5,720 bases of DNA from Limisphaerales bacterium (lineage in GTDB: Bacteria > Verrucomicrobiota > Verrucomicrobiae > Limisphaerales > UBA11358). Shown piece by piece: positions 1 to 5,720 of the stretch (its first letter is position 1; each line of letters starts with the position of its first letter). The translations under genes and the position numbers were made by a program. The DNA lies in assembly GCA_003152145.1 (NCBI GenBank), contig PLZL01000360.1:1-5720 (forward strand), given 5' to 3'. The notes under the pieces are model-generated. The model searched no databases and had not been told where the DNA came from. It saw only the letters and a list, made by a program, of their open reading frames with translations.

Positions 1-2
1 GG

Positions 3-110
3 TTGAGCGTGGTGGAGGAGTTGGAGTCGGTGGTGACCGCCAACCTCCAGCGCGCCACCCGCCTCCGCCAGTCCATCCTCCAAAAAGCCTTTACCGGAGA
101 ACTCGTTTGA
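3..110 (+). CDS. hsdS: Type I restriction-modification specificity subunit HsdS, C-terminal end (partial)
   Basis: An open frame enters from the left edge and stops with TGA at 108-110, giving the final 36 residues. It begins LSVVEELESVV and ends QSILQKAFTGELV. The closing LRQSILQKAFTGEL block, preceded by a heptad-like helical stretch, is the typical C-terminus of HsdS proteins. There the distal conserved region forms part of the coiled coil separating the two target-recognition domains and contacts HsdM. HsdS supplies DNA sequence recognition to the type I methylase/restriction complex. Both recognition domains lie outside the window, so specificity cannot be judged. The gene is GC-rich like hsdM and ends 13 bp before the reverse transcriptase start, which suggests co-transcription. 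The family call is strong despite the short length, because this terminal motif is highly characteristic. Whether the rest of the gene is intact is unknown. Confidence 0.87.
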   Translation: MSVVEELESVVTANLQRATRLRQSILQKAFTGELV

Positions 111-123
111 AACCCAAAAGCGA

Positions 124-1725
124 ATGAGCCTGACACTTGAAAATCTCCTGGAGCGCGGCTACTTCCCGCAGGAACTGCCACCCCCGTTTGTCTCTCAAGC
201 GCTGGCAAAGTTCGTTGCATCCGAGAAGCCAAAAGCGTTTCCATTCGTTCCTAAACCAGCAACGTCAATACCGGAGGTTTTCAATCTCGCACGAACGGGC
301 ACGCTTCGCCGGCAATTGTCGATCCTCAACCCGATCCATTTTTCGTTTCTAGCCGACTTCGTCGTGGACAACTGGGCTGTGCTTGAGAAAGAAGCCACCG
401 CATCAGGCTTTTCTCTCAGCAGTCCCGTTACAACCGACCCAAAACGGGGAATAGGGCGCAAACACAAGATGGACCAGCGTTCCGAAAGGCGCGCCCAAGT
501 TTACGCCCAAGGTCGGTTTTTGCTGCGTGCGGACATAAGTCGTTTCTATCCGTCGGTTTATACACACAGCATCTCGTGGGCGCTGCACGGCAAGGTATAT
601 TCCAAGCAACACAAATTCGATCAGAATCTCGGCAATCAACTGGATAAGTTGGTCCAGAACTGCCAATACGGTCAGACAAACGGAATTCCAATCGGACCAG
701 ACACGTCGCTGCTCATCGCAGAGATGCTGTTGTGCAAGGTTGATGCGGAACTAGCGAAACTGAACATCGCAGGAATGCGTTATGTAGATGATTACGAACT
801 AGTATTTGACAACCAATCGCAAGCGCTGGAAGGCCTGTCGCTGTTCCAAGAAGTTCTCTTGAGTTTTGAACTTCATTTGAATCCTGCCAAGACGGGAATC
901 ATTCCGCTCCCTCAGCGCATCGAAGAAATCTGGGTGGATACCCTCAAAGGATTTGTGCTTGAACCGTCGTCAGCCAGTTTCAAATCACAATTGATTCACT
1001 TCTTCGATACCGCGTTCGAGCTTTCCCACGCATTCCCGGATACCGGAGTTCTGAAATATGCAGCGGGCAGGATCGCCAACATTCGCACTTGGAAAGCGAA
1101 CTATGAAGTCGCGGAAGATTTGCTTGTTCAGGCCGCACGCGTAGAGGCTGGGGCACTTCCGGTTGTTCTGAACACAATCCTTCGCCAGCAAGTGGCTGAT
1201 GACGCAAGGAAAGAGCGTCGCCGGAATCTCCTGCTAAAGACGATTGTCGAGCATGCCCCTCAGCGCCACTCGAGCGAGGTTGCTTGGTCGGTTTGGGGCT
1301 GTATTGCACAAGGTTTCAAACTCTCGACGGAATCGCTCCGGCTCGTCGTGAAGATGGAAGACTCGATATGCGCGCTGGCAGCGCTTCATGCCCGAACACT
1401 AGGCTTGGCAGAAACCCCGGCGGAGCTTGACCCGCTCGCGGCAGCGCTCACAGCGGGTGAATTGTATGATTCGCGATGGATGCTGGCGTATGAAGCAGCA
1501 GTCCGCGGGTGGCTTGCACCAGCGGATGGGAAAGACTTCGTAGGCAGCGACGTCAACTTTAGCAAGCTGAAGGCGGCAGGTGTGCGCTTCTACGATGACA
1601 CCAAGACAGCCCTTCCGACTTTGCCGCCCCCGAAGGTGAAGCCGCCAGCTGTGGATATTTATGACCTCCTTGACGATTCGGACGAAGACGGTGAGCTCGA
1701 AGCGGAAACAGGAGAATATTTCTGA
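124..1725 (+). CDS. Defence-type (unknown group/Abi-like) reverse transcriptase
   Basis: This 533-aa protein has a reverse transcriptase core in residues about 55-290. Motif A is RADISRFYPS (135-144, catalytic D137). Motif B is QTNGIPIGPDTS (184-195). Motif C is YVDD (220-223, catalytic D222 and D223), followed by YEL. A motif D-like HLNPAKTG lies at 251-258. All three metal-binding aspartates are present, so it should be active. There is no maturase, DNA-binding or endonuclease domain, and no retron or diversity-generating element hallmarks. The block GIPIGPDTS and the N-terminal GYFPQELPPPF fit the Abi/'unknown group' RTs used in phage defence; I cannot assign a numbered subtype. Residues about 290-490 are mostly helical and could be the helical-repeat C-terminal domain seen in AbiK-like enzymes (inference). 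A proline-rich linker (about 498-508) leads to an acidic tail (511-533). ATG 124 follows the hsdS stop by 13 bp and has no clear Shine-Dalgarno sequence. GC is lower than in hsdM. Confidence 0.93.
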   Translation: MSLTLENLLERGYFPQELPPPFVSQALAKFVASEKPKAFPFVPKPATSIPEVFNLARTGTLRRQLSILNPIHFSFLADFVVDNWAVLEKEATASGFSLSSPVTTDPKRGIGRKHKMDQRSERRAQVYAQGRFLLRADISRFYPSVYTHSISWALHGKVYSKQHKFDQNLGNQLDKLVQNCQYGQTNGIPIGPDTSLLIAEMLLCKVDAELAKLNIAGMRYVDDYELVFDNQSQALEGLSLFQEVLLSFELHLNPAKTGIIPLPQRIEEIWVDTLKGFVLEPSSASFKSQLIHFFDTAFELSHAFPDTGVLKYAAGRIANIRTWKANYEVAEDLLVQAARVEAGALPVVLNTILRQQVADDARKERRRNLLLKTIVEHAPQRHSSEVAWSVWGCIAQGFKLSTESLRLVVKMEDSICALAALHARTLGLAETPAELDPLAAALTAGELYDSRWMLAYEAAVRGWLAPADGKDFVGSDVNFSKLKAAGVRFYDDTKTALPTLPPPKVKPPAVDIYDLLDDSDEDGELEAETGEYF

Positions 1726-1742
1726 TCTGACCTCGCGTAAAT

Positions 1743-2354
1743 ATGAAGACACAAAAAGGACGATACTATCTGTCTCGCGTCATTAAGATCGGCGGTTTGA
1801 CGCAAGACAAGCTCGTTGCCGCTGCTTTGAACGCACCCGTGCTGCGCATCGGCAAGTTCGACTGGGCAATTACTGATGCAGTGGATGGGCAGCAGAGCGC
1901 TCCTAAGTTCGTTTTTGGAAAACTAGCCAAGTATTCAAGCGAGGGACACGTCACTGTTGTCGACCCAGCCAACAAAGCCCAGCGGGAAGCGCTTGCTCCG
2001 AACCTTCTTGTGGCCAGCTCGCCATTCGTCTATTTGCCGGATGTCTCCGGGATAGCATTCATGCATGTTTGGAATGGGATTCAAGAAGACCTCTTCCCGA
2101 AGCGGTTCTGCTCATTGAACTGGGAACTCTACTTCGACTTTAAGCTCGGCTGCATTATTGGCTTGGCCTACGCAGCCGTATTTTCAGTCGTGGGTGTTTC
2201 CTGCCTCTTCTTCGATTGGAAAGTGCCGGAGGCTTTCCAATCAGCATTTTTGATCACTTCGGTTGTGGGGGCGATAACAGTTTCGGCAATGCTTTATTTC
2301 GCCCATATCAAGATCGAAGAACTTTTCAGGAAGCACTCAACACCCGCATCATGA
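1743..2354 (+). CDS. RT-associated protein with soluble N-terminal domain and two C-terminal transmembrane helices
   Basis: I do not recognise a named family for this 203-aa protein. Residues about 1-120 look like a globular domain, rich in beta-prone stretches such as RYYLSRVIKIGG (7-18) and KFVFGKLAKYSSEGHVTVVD (55-74), followed by NLLVASSPFVYLP (87-99). Two strong hydrophobic segments follow, about 135-157 (start LGCIIGLAYAAV) and about 164-189 (start AFQSAFLITSVVG), separated by a very short loop. A charged tail, KIEELFRKH, comes next. This predicts a helical hairpin in the inner membrane with both ends in the cytoplasm. There is no signal peptide. The gene starts 17 bp after the RT stop and ends 13 bp before the next gene, so it is very probably co-expressed with the RT. 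Two-helix membrane proteins are recurrent killing effectors in abortive-infection systems. An effector role here is inferred from topology and context only. The start codon has no obvious Shine-Dalgarno sequence. Confidence 0.8.
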   Translation: MKTQKGRYYLSRVIKIGGLTQDKLVAAALNAPVLRIGKFDWAITDAVDGQQSAPKFVFGKLAKYSSEGHVTVVDPANKAQREALAPNLLVASSPFVYLPDVSGIAFMHVWNGIQEDLFPKRFCSLNWELYFDFKLGCIIGLAYAAVFSVVGVSCLFFDWKVPEAFQSAFLITSVVGAITVSAMLYFAHIKIEELFRKHSTPAS

Positions 2355-2367
2355 CCACTTAACTCAA

Positions 2368-2910
2368 ATGAAATACATCCAATTCAATCCATACGAATAC
2401 ACTGTAGATGTAACAGATGGTCCCAAGAAGGATGGTGTAAATATTCCAGTGAGAGGACCGAATTTTAAGGAAAATCCATGGGAATCACGTATCAGCGTTT
2501 CATCTCTGATTTATGAGCATGTCCTATATCGCGCAATGGGAGCCGAAGATAAGAGGAAGGGCCGAAAACTTGATTATTCTCTCGTTCCTCCGGATCCTTG
2601 GCTGGTGGGAATTGGCTTGGTGATGTGGGAAGGAATACTTCATGGCTTGGCGTGGGATACGGTGAAATACTTGGTTGTTAAAGCGATTGAAACACTGAAG
2701 AAGAAGGGCGTTGCTCCTCAATCCGAAGATCAGGAAGTTACCCAAAAGGAGGCAACCCAGCTTGGTTTTGCTTGGACCAACTATCTTAATGGAAAGAAAC
2801 AATACGATATGTTCGTTGGTCTTAAGAGAGTCTATTCCCGCGAAACAAAGAAAAACTTAAGACCAAATCAAAGCGCTTCTCGAAATCGAAAGAGAAAATC
2901 CCGCAAATGA
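2368..2910 (+). CDS. Unknown 180-aa protein of the RT cassette, basic C-terminal tail
   Basis: I do not recognise this protein. Its N-terminal third (1-45) is polar and Pro/Gly-rich. A glycine- and tryptophan-rich hydrophobic stretch at about 77-97 (PWLVGIGLVMWEGILHGLAW) runs into an amphipathic helix at about 98-113 (TVKYLVVKAIETLKKK). The hydrophobic part contains Glu and His, so it may be a membrane-inserting or protein-packing helix rather than a standard transmembrane span. The last 30 residues are strongly basic, ending RNRKRKSRK, which suggests contact with nucleic acid or the membrane surface. It starts 13 bp after the two-helix protein. Its TGA overlaps the hsdM start in an ATGA, which implies translational coupling to the methylase. 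Sampled lines give about 35-47% GC, the lowest in the window and far from the roughly 60% of hsdM, a sign of separate origin. That it is a real gene is supported by continuous reading frame, spacing and overlap. Its function is unknown. Confidence 0.77.
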   Translation: MKYIQFNPYEYTVDVTDGPKKDGVNIPVRGPNFKENPWESRISVSSLIYEHVLYRAMGAEDKRKGRKLDYSLVPPDPWLVGIGLVMWEGILHGLAWDTVKYLVVKAIETLKKKGVAPQSEDQEVTQKEATQLGFAWTNYLNGKKQYDMFVGLKRVYSRETKKNLRPNQSASRNRKRKSRK

Positions 2911-4385
2911 GCAACCCAGCACCGCAACTCGTCCAGAAACTTTGGAATTATTGCAACATTCTCCGCGATGACGGTTTGTCGTATGGCGATTATGTCGAGC
3001 AGTTGACGTTTCTGCTGTTCCTGAAAATGGCGGATGAGCAGTCGCGTCCGCCGTTCAATAAGCCGTCGCCCATTCCCAAGGGCAAGGACTGGCCGGCGTT
3101 GCTGGCCAAGGATGGCGACGAACTGGAAATCCATTATCGCCATACGTTGGAGGAACTCGGCAAGCGGTCGGGCATGCTCGGCGTCATTTTCCGCAAGGCG
3201 CAGAACAAAATCCAAGACCCGGCCAAGCTGCGCCGGCTCATCGTGGACCTGATTGACAAGGAGCAGTGGTCCAGCCTCTCCGCCGACGTGAAGGGCGACG
3301 CTTACGAGGGGTTGCTGCAAAAGAACGCCGAGGACGTGAAAGGCGGCGCGGGCCAATACTTCACGCCGCGCCCCCTCATCGCCGCCATGGTGGATGCGGT
3401 CCAACCTGGACCTGGCAATATGATCTGCGACCCCGCTTGTGGGACCGGCGGGTTTCTACTGGCAGCGCACGATTATCTCGCGAAGCACTACCAACTCGAC
3501 CGGGCGCAAAAGAAGAAGCTCAAGAGCGGCACGTTCTTCGGCATCGAGCTGGTGGACAGCGTCACGCGCCTCTGCGCGATGAATCTACTTCTGCATGGCA
3601 TCGGGTCGGAGTCCGACCTCCCATTAGGCGACGGCGGCCTGCCCGTGGTAACGAAGGATGCGTTGGCCGGGAAGCATGGCGAATACGAGATCGTTCTGGC
3701 CAATCCGCCGTTCGGCAAAAAGAGCAGCGTGACCATCGTCAACGACGCGGGCGAGTCGTCCAAGGAATCGCTCATCATCAACCGCGACGATTTCTGGGCG
3801 AGCACGAGCAACAAGCAGCTCAATTTCCTCCAGCACATTTTCACCATCCTCAAGCAGCACGGTCGCGCGGCGGTGGTGCTGCCGGACAATGTGCTCTTTG
3901 AAGGCGGCGCGGGCGAAACTATCCGGCGCGAACTGCTCAAGCAGGCGGACGTTCACACGTTGCTGCGTCTGCCCACCGGCATCTTCTATGCGCAGGGCGT
4001 GAAGGCGAACGTCCTGTTCTTCGACCGCAAGCCCGCGCAGGAAAAGCCGTGGACGCAGAAGCTCTGGATTTACGACCTGCGCACGAACCTGCATTTCACG
4101 CTCAAGGAAAACACGCTCAAGCGCTCCGACCTCGACGACTTCGTCGCGTGCTACAACCCGAAAAATCGCCATGAGCGAAAAGAGAGCGAGCGCTTCAAGT
4201 CCTTCACCTACGAAGAACTGACCAAGCGTGACAAAGTGAACCTGGACATCTTCTGGCTGAAAGACGATGCGCTGGAAGAATCCGCGAATCTGCCCGCACC
4301 AGAAATTATTGCTGCTGACATCACCGCTGACTTGGAAGCGGCGATGGAGCAGTTCGCCACCATCGCAGAGGATTTGAAGAAATGA
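2907..4385 (+). CDS. hsdM: Type I restriction-modification DNA adenine-N6 methyltransferase subunit HsdM
   Basis: This 492-aa protein is full length for a compact HsdM. The N-terminal helical domain (about 1-125) carries the familiar LVQKLWNYCNILRDDGLSYGDYV start and YVEQLTFLLFLKMADE. The N6-methylase domain (about 130-430) has QYFTPRPLI (150-158), the S-adenosylmethionine motif DPACGTGGF (175-183), FGIELVDSVTRLCAMNL (211-227) and the catalytic motif IV NPPFG (266-270). VLPDNVLFEGG (324-334) and KANVLFFDR (366-374) are also typical of the family. It transfers methyl from S-adenosylmethionine to adenine as M2S with HsdS, and forms the restriction enzyme when HsdR joins. All catalytic motifs are intact. 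ATG 2907 overlaps the stop of the preceding unknown gene by 4 bp. No hsdR is present in the window, so it must lie upstream beyond hsdS or be absent. Having hsdM after hsdS, with three genes between, is unusual. Confidence 0.97.
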   Translation: MSNPAPQLVQKLWNYCNILRDDGLSYGDYVEQLTFLLFLKMADEQSRPPFNKPSPIPKGKDWPALLAKDGDELEIHYRHTLEELGKRSGMLGVIFRKAQNKIQDPAKLRRLIVDLIDKEQWSSLSADVKGDAYEGLLQKNAEDVKGGAGQYFTPRPLIAAMVDAVQPGPGNMICDPACGTGGFLLAAHDYLAKHYQLDRAQKKKLKSGTFFGIELVDSVTRLCAMNLLLHGIGSESDLPLGDGGLPVVTKDALAGKHGEYEIVLANPPFGKKSSVTIVNDAGESSKESLIINRDDFWASTSNKQLNFLQHIFTILKQHGRAAVVLPDNVLFEGGAGETIRRELLKQADVHTLLRLPTGIFYAQGVKANVLFFDRKPAQEKPWTQKLWIYDLRTNLHFTLKENTLKRSDLDDFVACYNPKNRHERKESERFKSFTYEELTKRDKVNLDIFWLKDDALEESANLPAPEIIAADITADLEAAMEQFATIAEDLKK

Positions 4386-4486
4386 ATCTGGGCATAGGAA
4401 TTCTACAAGGAGCCTTAGCCGGCGGAGATTCCTGGTCCCATGTGCCGGAAATTTTGAACCGCATCGCGCCGCCCCGAACTGTTTGA
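4382..4486 (+). pseudogene. Possible remnant of a glycoside hydrolase family 28 (polygalacturonase) N-terminus
   Basis: A 34-codon frame starts in an ATGA overlap with the hsdM stop and ends with TGA at 4484-4486. Its later part reads GGDSWSHVPEILNRIAPP. This resembles the short block just after the signal peptide in many bacterial GH28 polygalacturonases, where a W..VP.IL.RI.PP pattern precedes the first beta-helix strand. The upstream ILQGALAGG could be the end of a secretion signal. The frame stops before any catalytic region. A pectin gene lies immediately to the right, which fits a decayed polygalacturonase start cut by insertion or deletion at the defence-cluster edge. The match is from memory and very short, so a chance resemblance or an ordinary spacer is quite possible. 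Confidence 0.27.
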
Positions 4487-4490
4487 TGCT

Positions 4491-5720
4491 TCATTGCAGT
4501 TGCACGGTCGAGTTCCAATTGTCGCTTCCGCCCAGGACGGATTCAATCGTGATTTTCTCCACCTCCTCTTTCATCAACTGCCTGGTCCACTTGAAACGCC
4601 TGTCAGGATTCGCGCCCGGGCCGGTGCTGTTGTATTCGGCATAACGCGCGGTCAATTCATTCGTCGGATTGCGCCAGTTGTTCCAGCCTTCGGGTTTGAT
4701 GTGGCCGCCCATCTCGCAATTCAGGTAGGTGACGCTCGCATACGGCCGCCACGGACGGCCGAGGTCGGCCTTGGGCGGACTGTTCGTGTTCGCGGGAATT
4801 CCCTCGGGACTGATCCACGGCTGCGGATCGCCGGTAAGATTGCAATTCATAAAAACAAAACCGAATGGCCTGTCTTTCGGCGTGTTGGCGGCAGTGATGT
4901 GACCGCCATTCTTGCTGTGAATTTCACAGCGATCAAAAACCGCCGCTGCCGAGCCATAGATAAAATCCACGCGTCCTTCGGCATAACAATTCGTAAAATA
5001 ATAGCGGCCATTGTTGACGAGCAACGTGTCCTGCCAGCCAAGGAAGCGGCAGTGGTTGAAAACCTCACGATCCCCGTCCGCCCGCAAAGCCAGCGCCTGC
5101 CCGTGATCGCCGGACGTGTTTTGAAATGTGATGTTTTCCGCGTGAAAATCGTCGCCGAGAACCACCGTGCCGGCGTTATTGTAAATTGGCCGCCCATCCG
5201 GCGATGGCGCTTCGTTCTGGTTGAGCGAGTAGGTGACAATCGTGTCCTCTGCGTTTTCACCGACAAATTTGAGATGCCGTTTCGACTTCGGCACAATGAT
5301 CTGCCCTTGATAAGTGCCGGGTTTGATCAAGATCGAAAATGTATTTGTGCCGTTGTCGGGCGCGGCGGCGATGGCGTCCTGCAAATTGGTCTGCGTGCCC
5401 GAACCATCTTCATAAATGACGGCGTCGTAGAAAACGGGATTTGCATTGACTGGTTCGTCACGCAACACGGGCGCGAGTTCCGGCGCGTTTTTGCGAAGCT
5501 CGTCCACGACCAGCCGCGCGAATATCACGCTGCCGTTGGGCTTGAGATGCGTGCCGTCAAATGTGTTCGTTCCGTCAACGGTTTTGACCGGACTGAACTC
5601 GTAACATTTTTCCCGGCCAAGTTTTTCGCACAATTCGATGCTGCGGGCCTGCAAATCCACCAGTGGAACATTCTTCGCGGCGGCAATTTTTCTGACTTCT
5701 TCCGCGTAGGGCGCCAGGCT
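4491..5720 (-). CDS. Rhamnogalacturonan acetylesterase (CE12-like)/pectin methylesterase (CE8) fusion, C-terminal part (5' end outside window)
   Basis: The frame is open to the right edge. Twenty further residues (SLAPYAEEVRKIAAAKNVPL) precede the GTG at 5658-5660, so that GTG is internal. Numbering below counts from it. Residues 1-66 are the end of an SGNH/GDSL esterase domain with the terminal catalytic block FDGTHLKPNG (34-43; D35 and H38 expected in the triad), typical of rhamnogalacturonan acetylesterases. Residues about 76-389 form a pectin methylesterase beta-helix. Signatures are GTYQGQI (115-121), GQALALRADGD (187-197, Q188), GWQDTL (208-213, Q210 and D211), VDFIYGSAAAVF (231-242, D232) and LGRPWRPYASV (300-310, R302). 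All expected catalytic residues are present. It should remove acetyl and methyl esters from pectin, opening it to lyases and hydrolases, probably outside the cytoplasm, although the N-terminus is not visible. It converges on hsdM and is unrelated to the defence operon in role. Confidence 0.95.
   Translation of the reverse strand, partial: SLAPYAEEVRKIAAAKNVPLVDLQARSIELCEKLGREKCYEFSPVKTVDGTNTFDGTHLKPNGSVIFARLVVDELRKNAPELAPVLRDEPVNANPVFYDAVIYEDGSGTQTNLQDAIAAAPDNGTNTFSILIKPGTYQGQIIVPKSKRHLKFVGENAEDTIVTYSLNQNEAPSPDGRPIYNNAGTVVLGDDFHAENITFQNTSGDHGQALALRADGDREVFNHCRFLGWQDTLLVNNGRYYFTNCYAEGRVDFIYGSAAAVFDRCEIHSKNGGHITAANTPKDRPFGFVFMNCNLTGDPQPWISPEGIPANTNSPPKADLGRPWRPYASVTYLNCEMGGHIKPEGWNNWRNPTNELTARYAEYNSTGPGANPDRRFKWTRQLMKEEVEKITIESVLGGSDNWNSTVQLQ

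Larger units (their letters stand above)
111..2906 (+). other. Three-gene RT cassette embedded between hsdS and hsdM
   Basis: The RT, the two-helix membrane protein and the basic unknown protein lie head to tail between hsdS and hsdM, all on the same strand. Gaps are 13, 17 and 13 bp, then a 4-bp overlap. Sampled GC falls from about 60% in the flanking hsd genes to about 52% in the RT and about 43-45% in the third gene. This suggests that the block joined the restriction-modification operon as a unit. I see no integrase, terminal repeats or target duplication at either edge, so the mechanism of insertion is not visible. A joint role in phage defence is inferred from the RT type and the context. 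Confidence 0.6.

Noticed and set aside
124..1725. Retron, group II intron or diversity-generating RT
   Set aside because: No msr-msd-sized non-coding region, no maturase or HNH domain or intron RNA, and no visible template/variable repeat pair. The neighbours are restriction-modification genes.
980..1752. Antisense open frames under the RT gene
   Set aside because: They oppose a gene with clear RT motifs, show no recognisable domains and have low-complexity Arg/Ser/Cys-rich translations typical of reverse-frame shadows.
2090..2160. Frameshift joining two genes inside the 203-aa protein
   Set aside because: The abrupt change from soluble domain to hydrophobic helices looked suspicious, but the alternative frames hit stops quickly and the downstream frame encodes two clean transmembrane helices.
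2351..2362. ATGACCACTTAA mini-frame overlapping the stop of the two-helix protein gene
   Set aside because: Only three codons. It could aid re-initiation at ATG 2368, but nothing supports it as a gene.
124..2912. Shared ATGAGC at the RT start and the hsdM start as a possible duplication flanking the cassette
   Set aside because: Six bases made of a start codon plus a common second codon (Ser). The flanking bases differ, so this is consistent with chance.
2868..4172. Long antisense and out-of-phase open frames across hsdM
   Set aside because: Expected in a GC-rich gene. The hsdM frame has full family motifs from end to end, and the others are Arg/Ala-rich without domains.
4386..4490. Intrinsic terminator between the convergent hsdM and pectin methylesterase genes
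   Set aside because: The best inverted repeat I found is a 5-bp CCGGC/GCCGG pair with a 20-nt loop and no convincing U-tract, too weak to call.
5658..5660. GTG as the start of the pectin methylesterase gene
   Set aside because: The frame continues 20 more codons to the window edge, with sequence (YAEEVRKIAAAKNVPLVDL) that fits the interior of an SGNH esterase, so the true start is outside.

Overview
The window looks like a bacterial chromosome segment where an antiphage-type gene cluster abuts a pectin-degradation gene. GC content, hand-counted on sample lines, is about 60% in hsdM, about 52% in the reverse transcriptase gene and about 43-45% in one small gene. Start codons generally lack a good Shine-Dalgarno sequence. 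The right-hand gene is an acetylesterase/pectin methylesterase fusion, a design I associate with Verrucomicrobiota, Planctomycetota and Bacteroidota. A verrucomicrobial source is my best guess, but it is an inference.

Left to right on the + strand: the last 36 codons of a type I restriction-modification specificity gene (hsdS, 3-110); a 533-aa reverse transcriptase (RT) of the defence-associated 'unknown group'/Abi kind, with all catalytic aspartates present (124-1725); a 203-aa protein with a soluble N-terminal domain and two C-terminal transmembrane helices (1743-2354); a 180-aa unknown protein with a hydrophobic central helix and a very basic tail (2368-2910); and a complete hsdM type I DNA adenine methyltransferase (2907-4385). 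Gaps are 13, 17 and 13 bp, then a 4-bp ATGA overlap into hsdM, so these genes probably form one operon. After hsdM comes a short 105-bp convergent gap. It holds a 34-codon open frame that may be the remnant of a polygalacturonase start. The right-hand 1.2 kb carries, on the - strand, the C-terminal part of the esterase/pectin methylesterase gene, which runs off the right edge.

How the genes may work together: HsdS and HsdM (with an HsdR that would lie upstream, outside the window) would make a type I restriction-modification complex. The RT and the two small genes sit between S and M as a three-gene cassette of lower GC. I propose that this is an embedded abortive-infection module: the RT acts as sensor or nucleic-acid synthesiser, the two-helix membrane protein is a candidate effector, and the small basic protein is an accessory. 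The cassette has no intergenic room for a dedicated template RNA, which favours either an AbiK-like template-independent mechanism or a template encoded elsewhere. The RT and hsdM assignments are secure from motifs. The system-level interpretation is inference. The pectin gene appears unrelated in function and marks the edge of the defence cluster.
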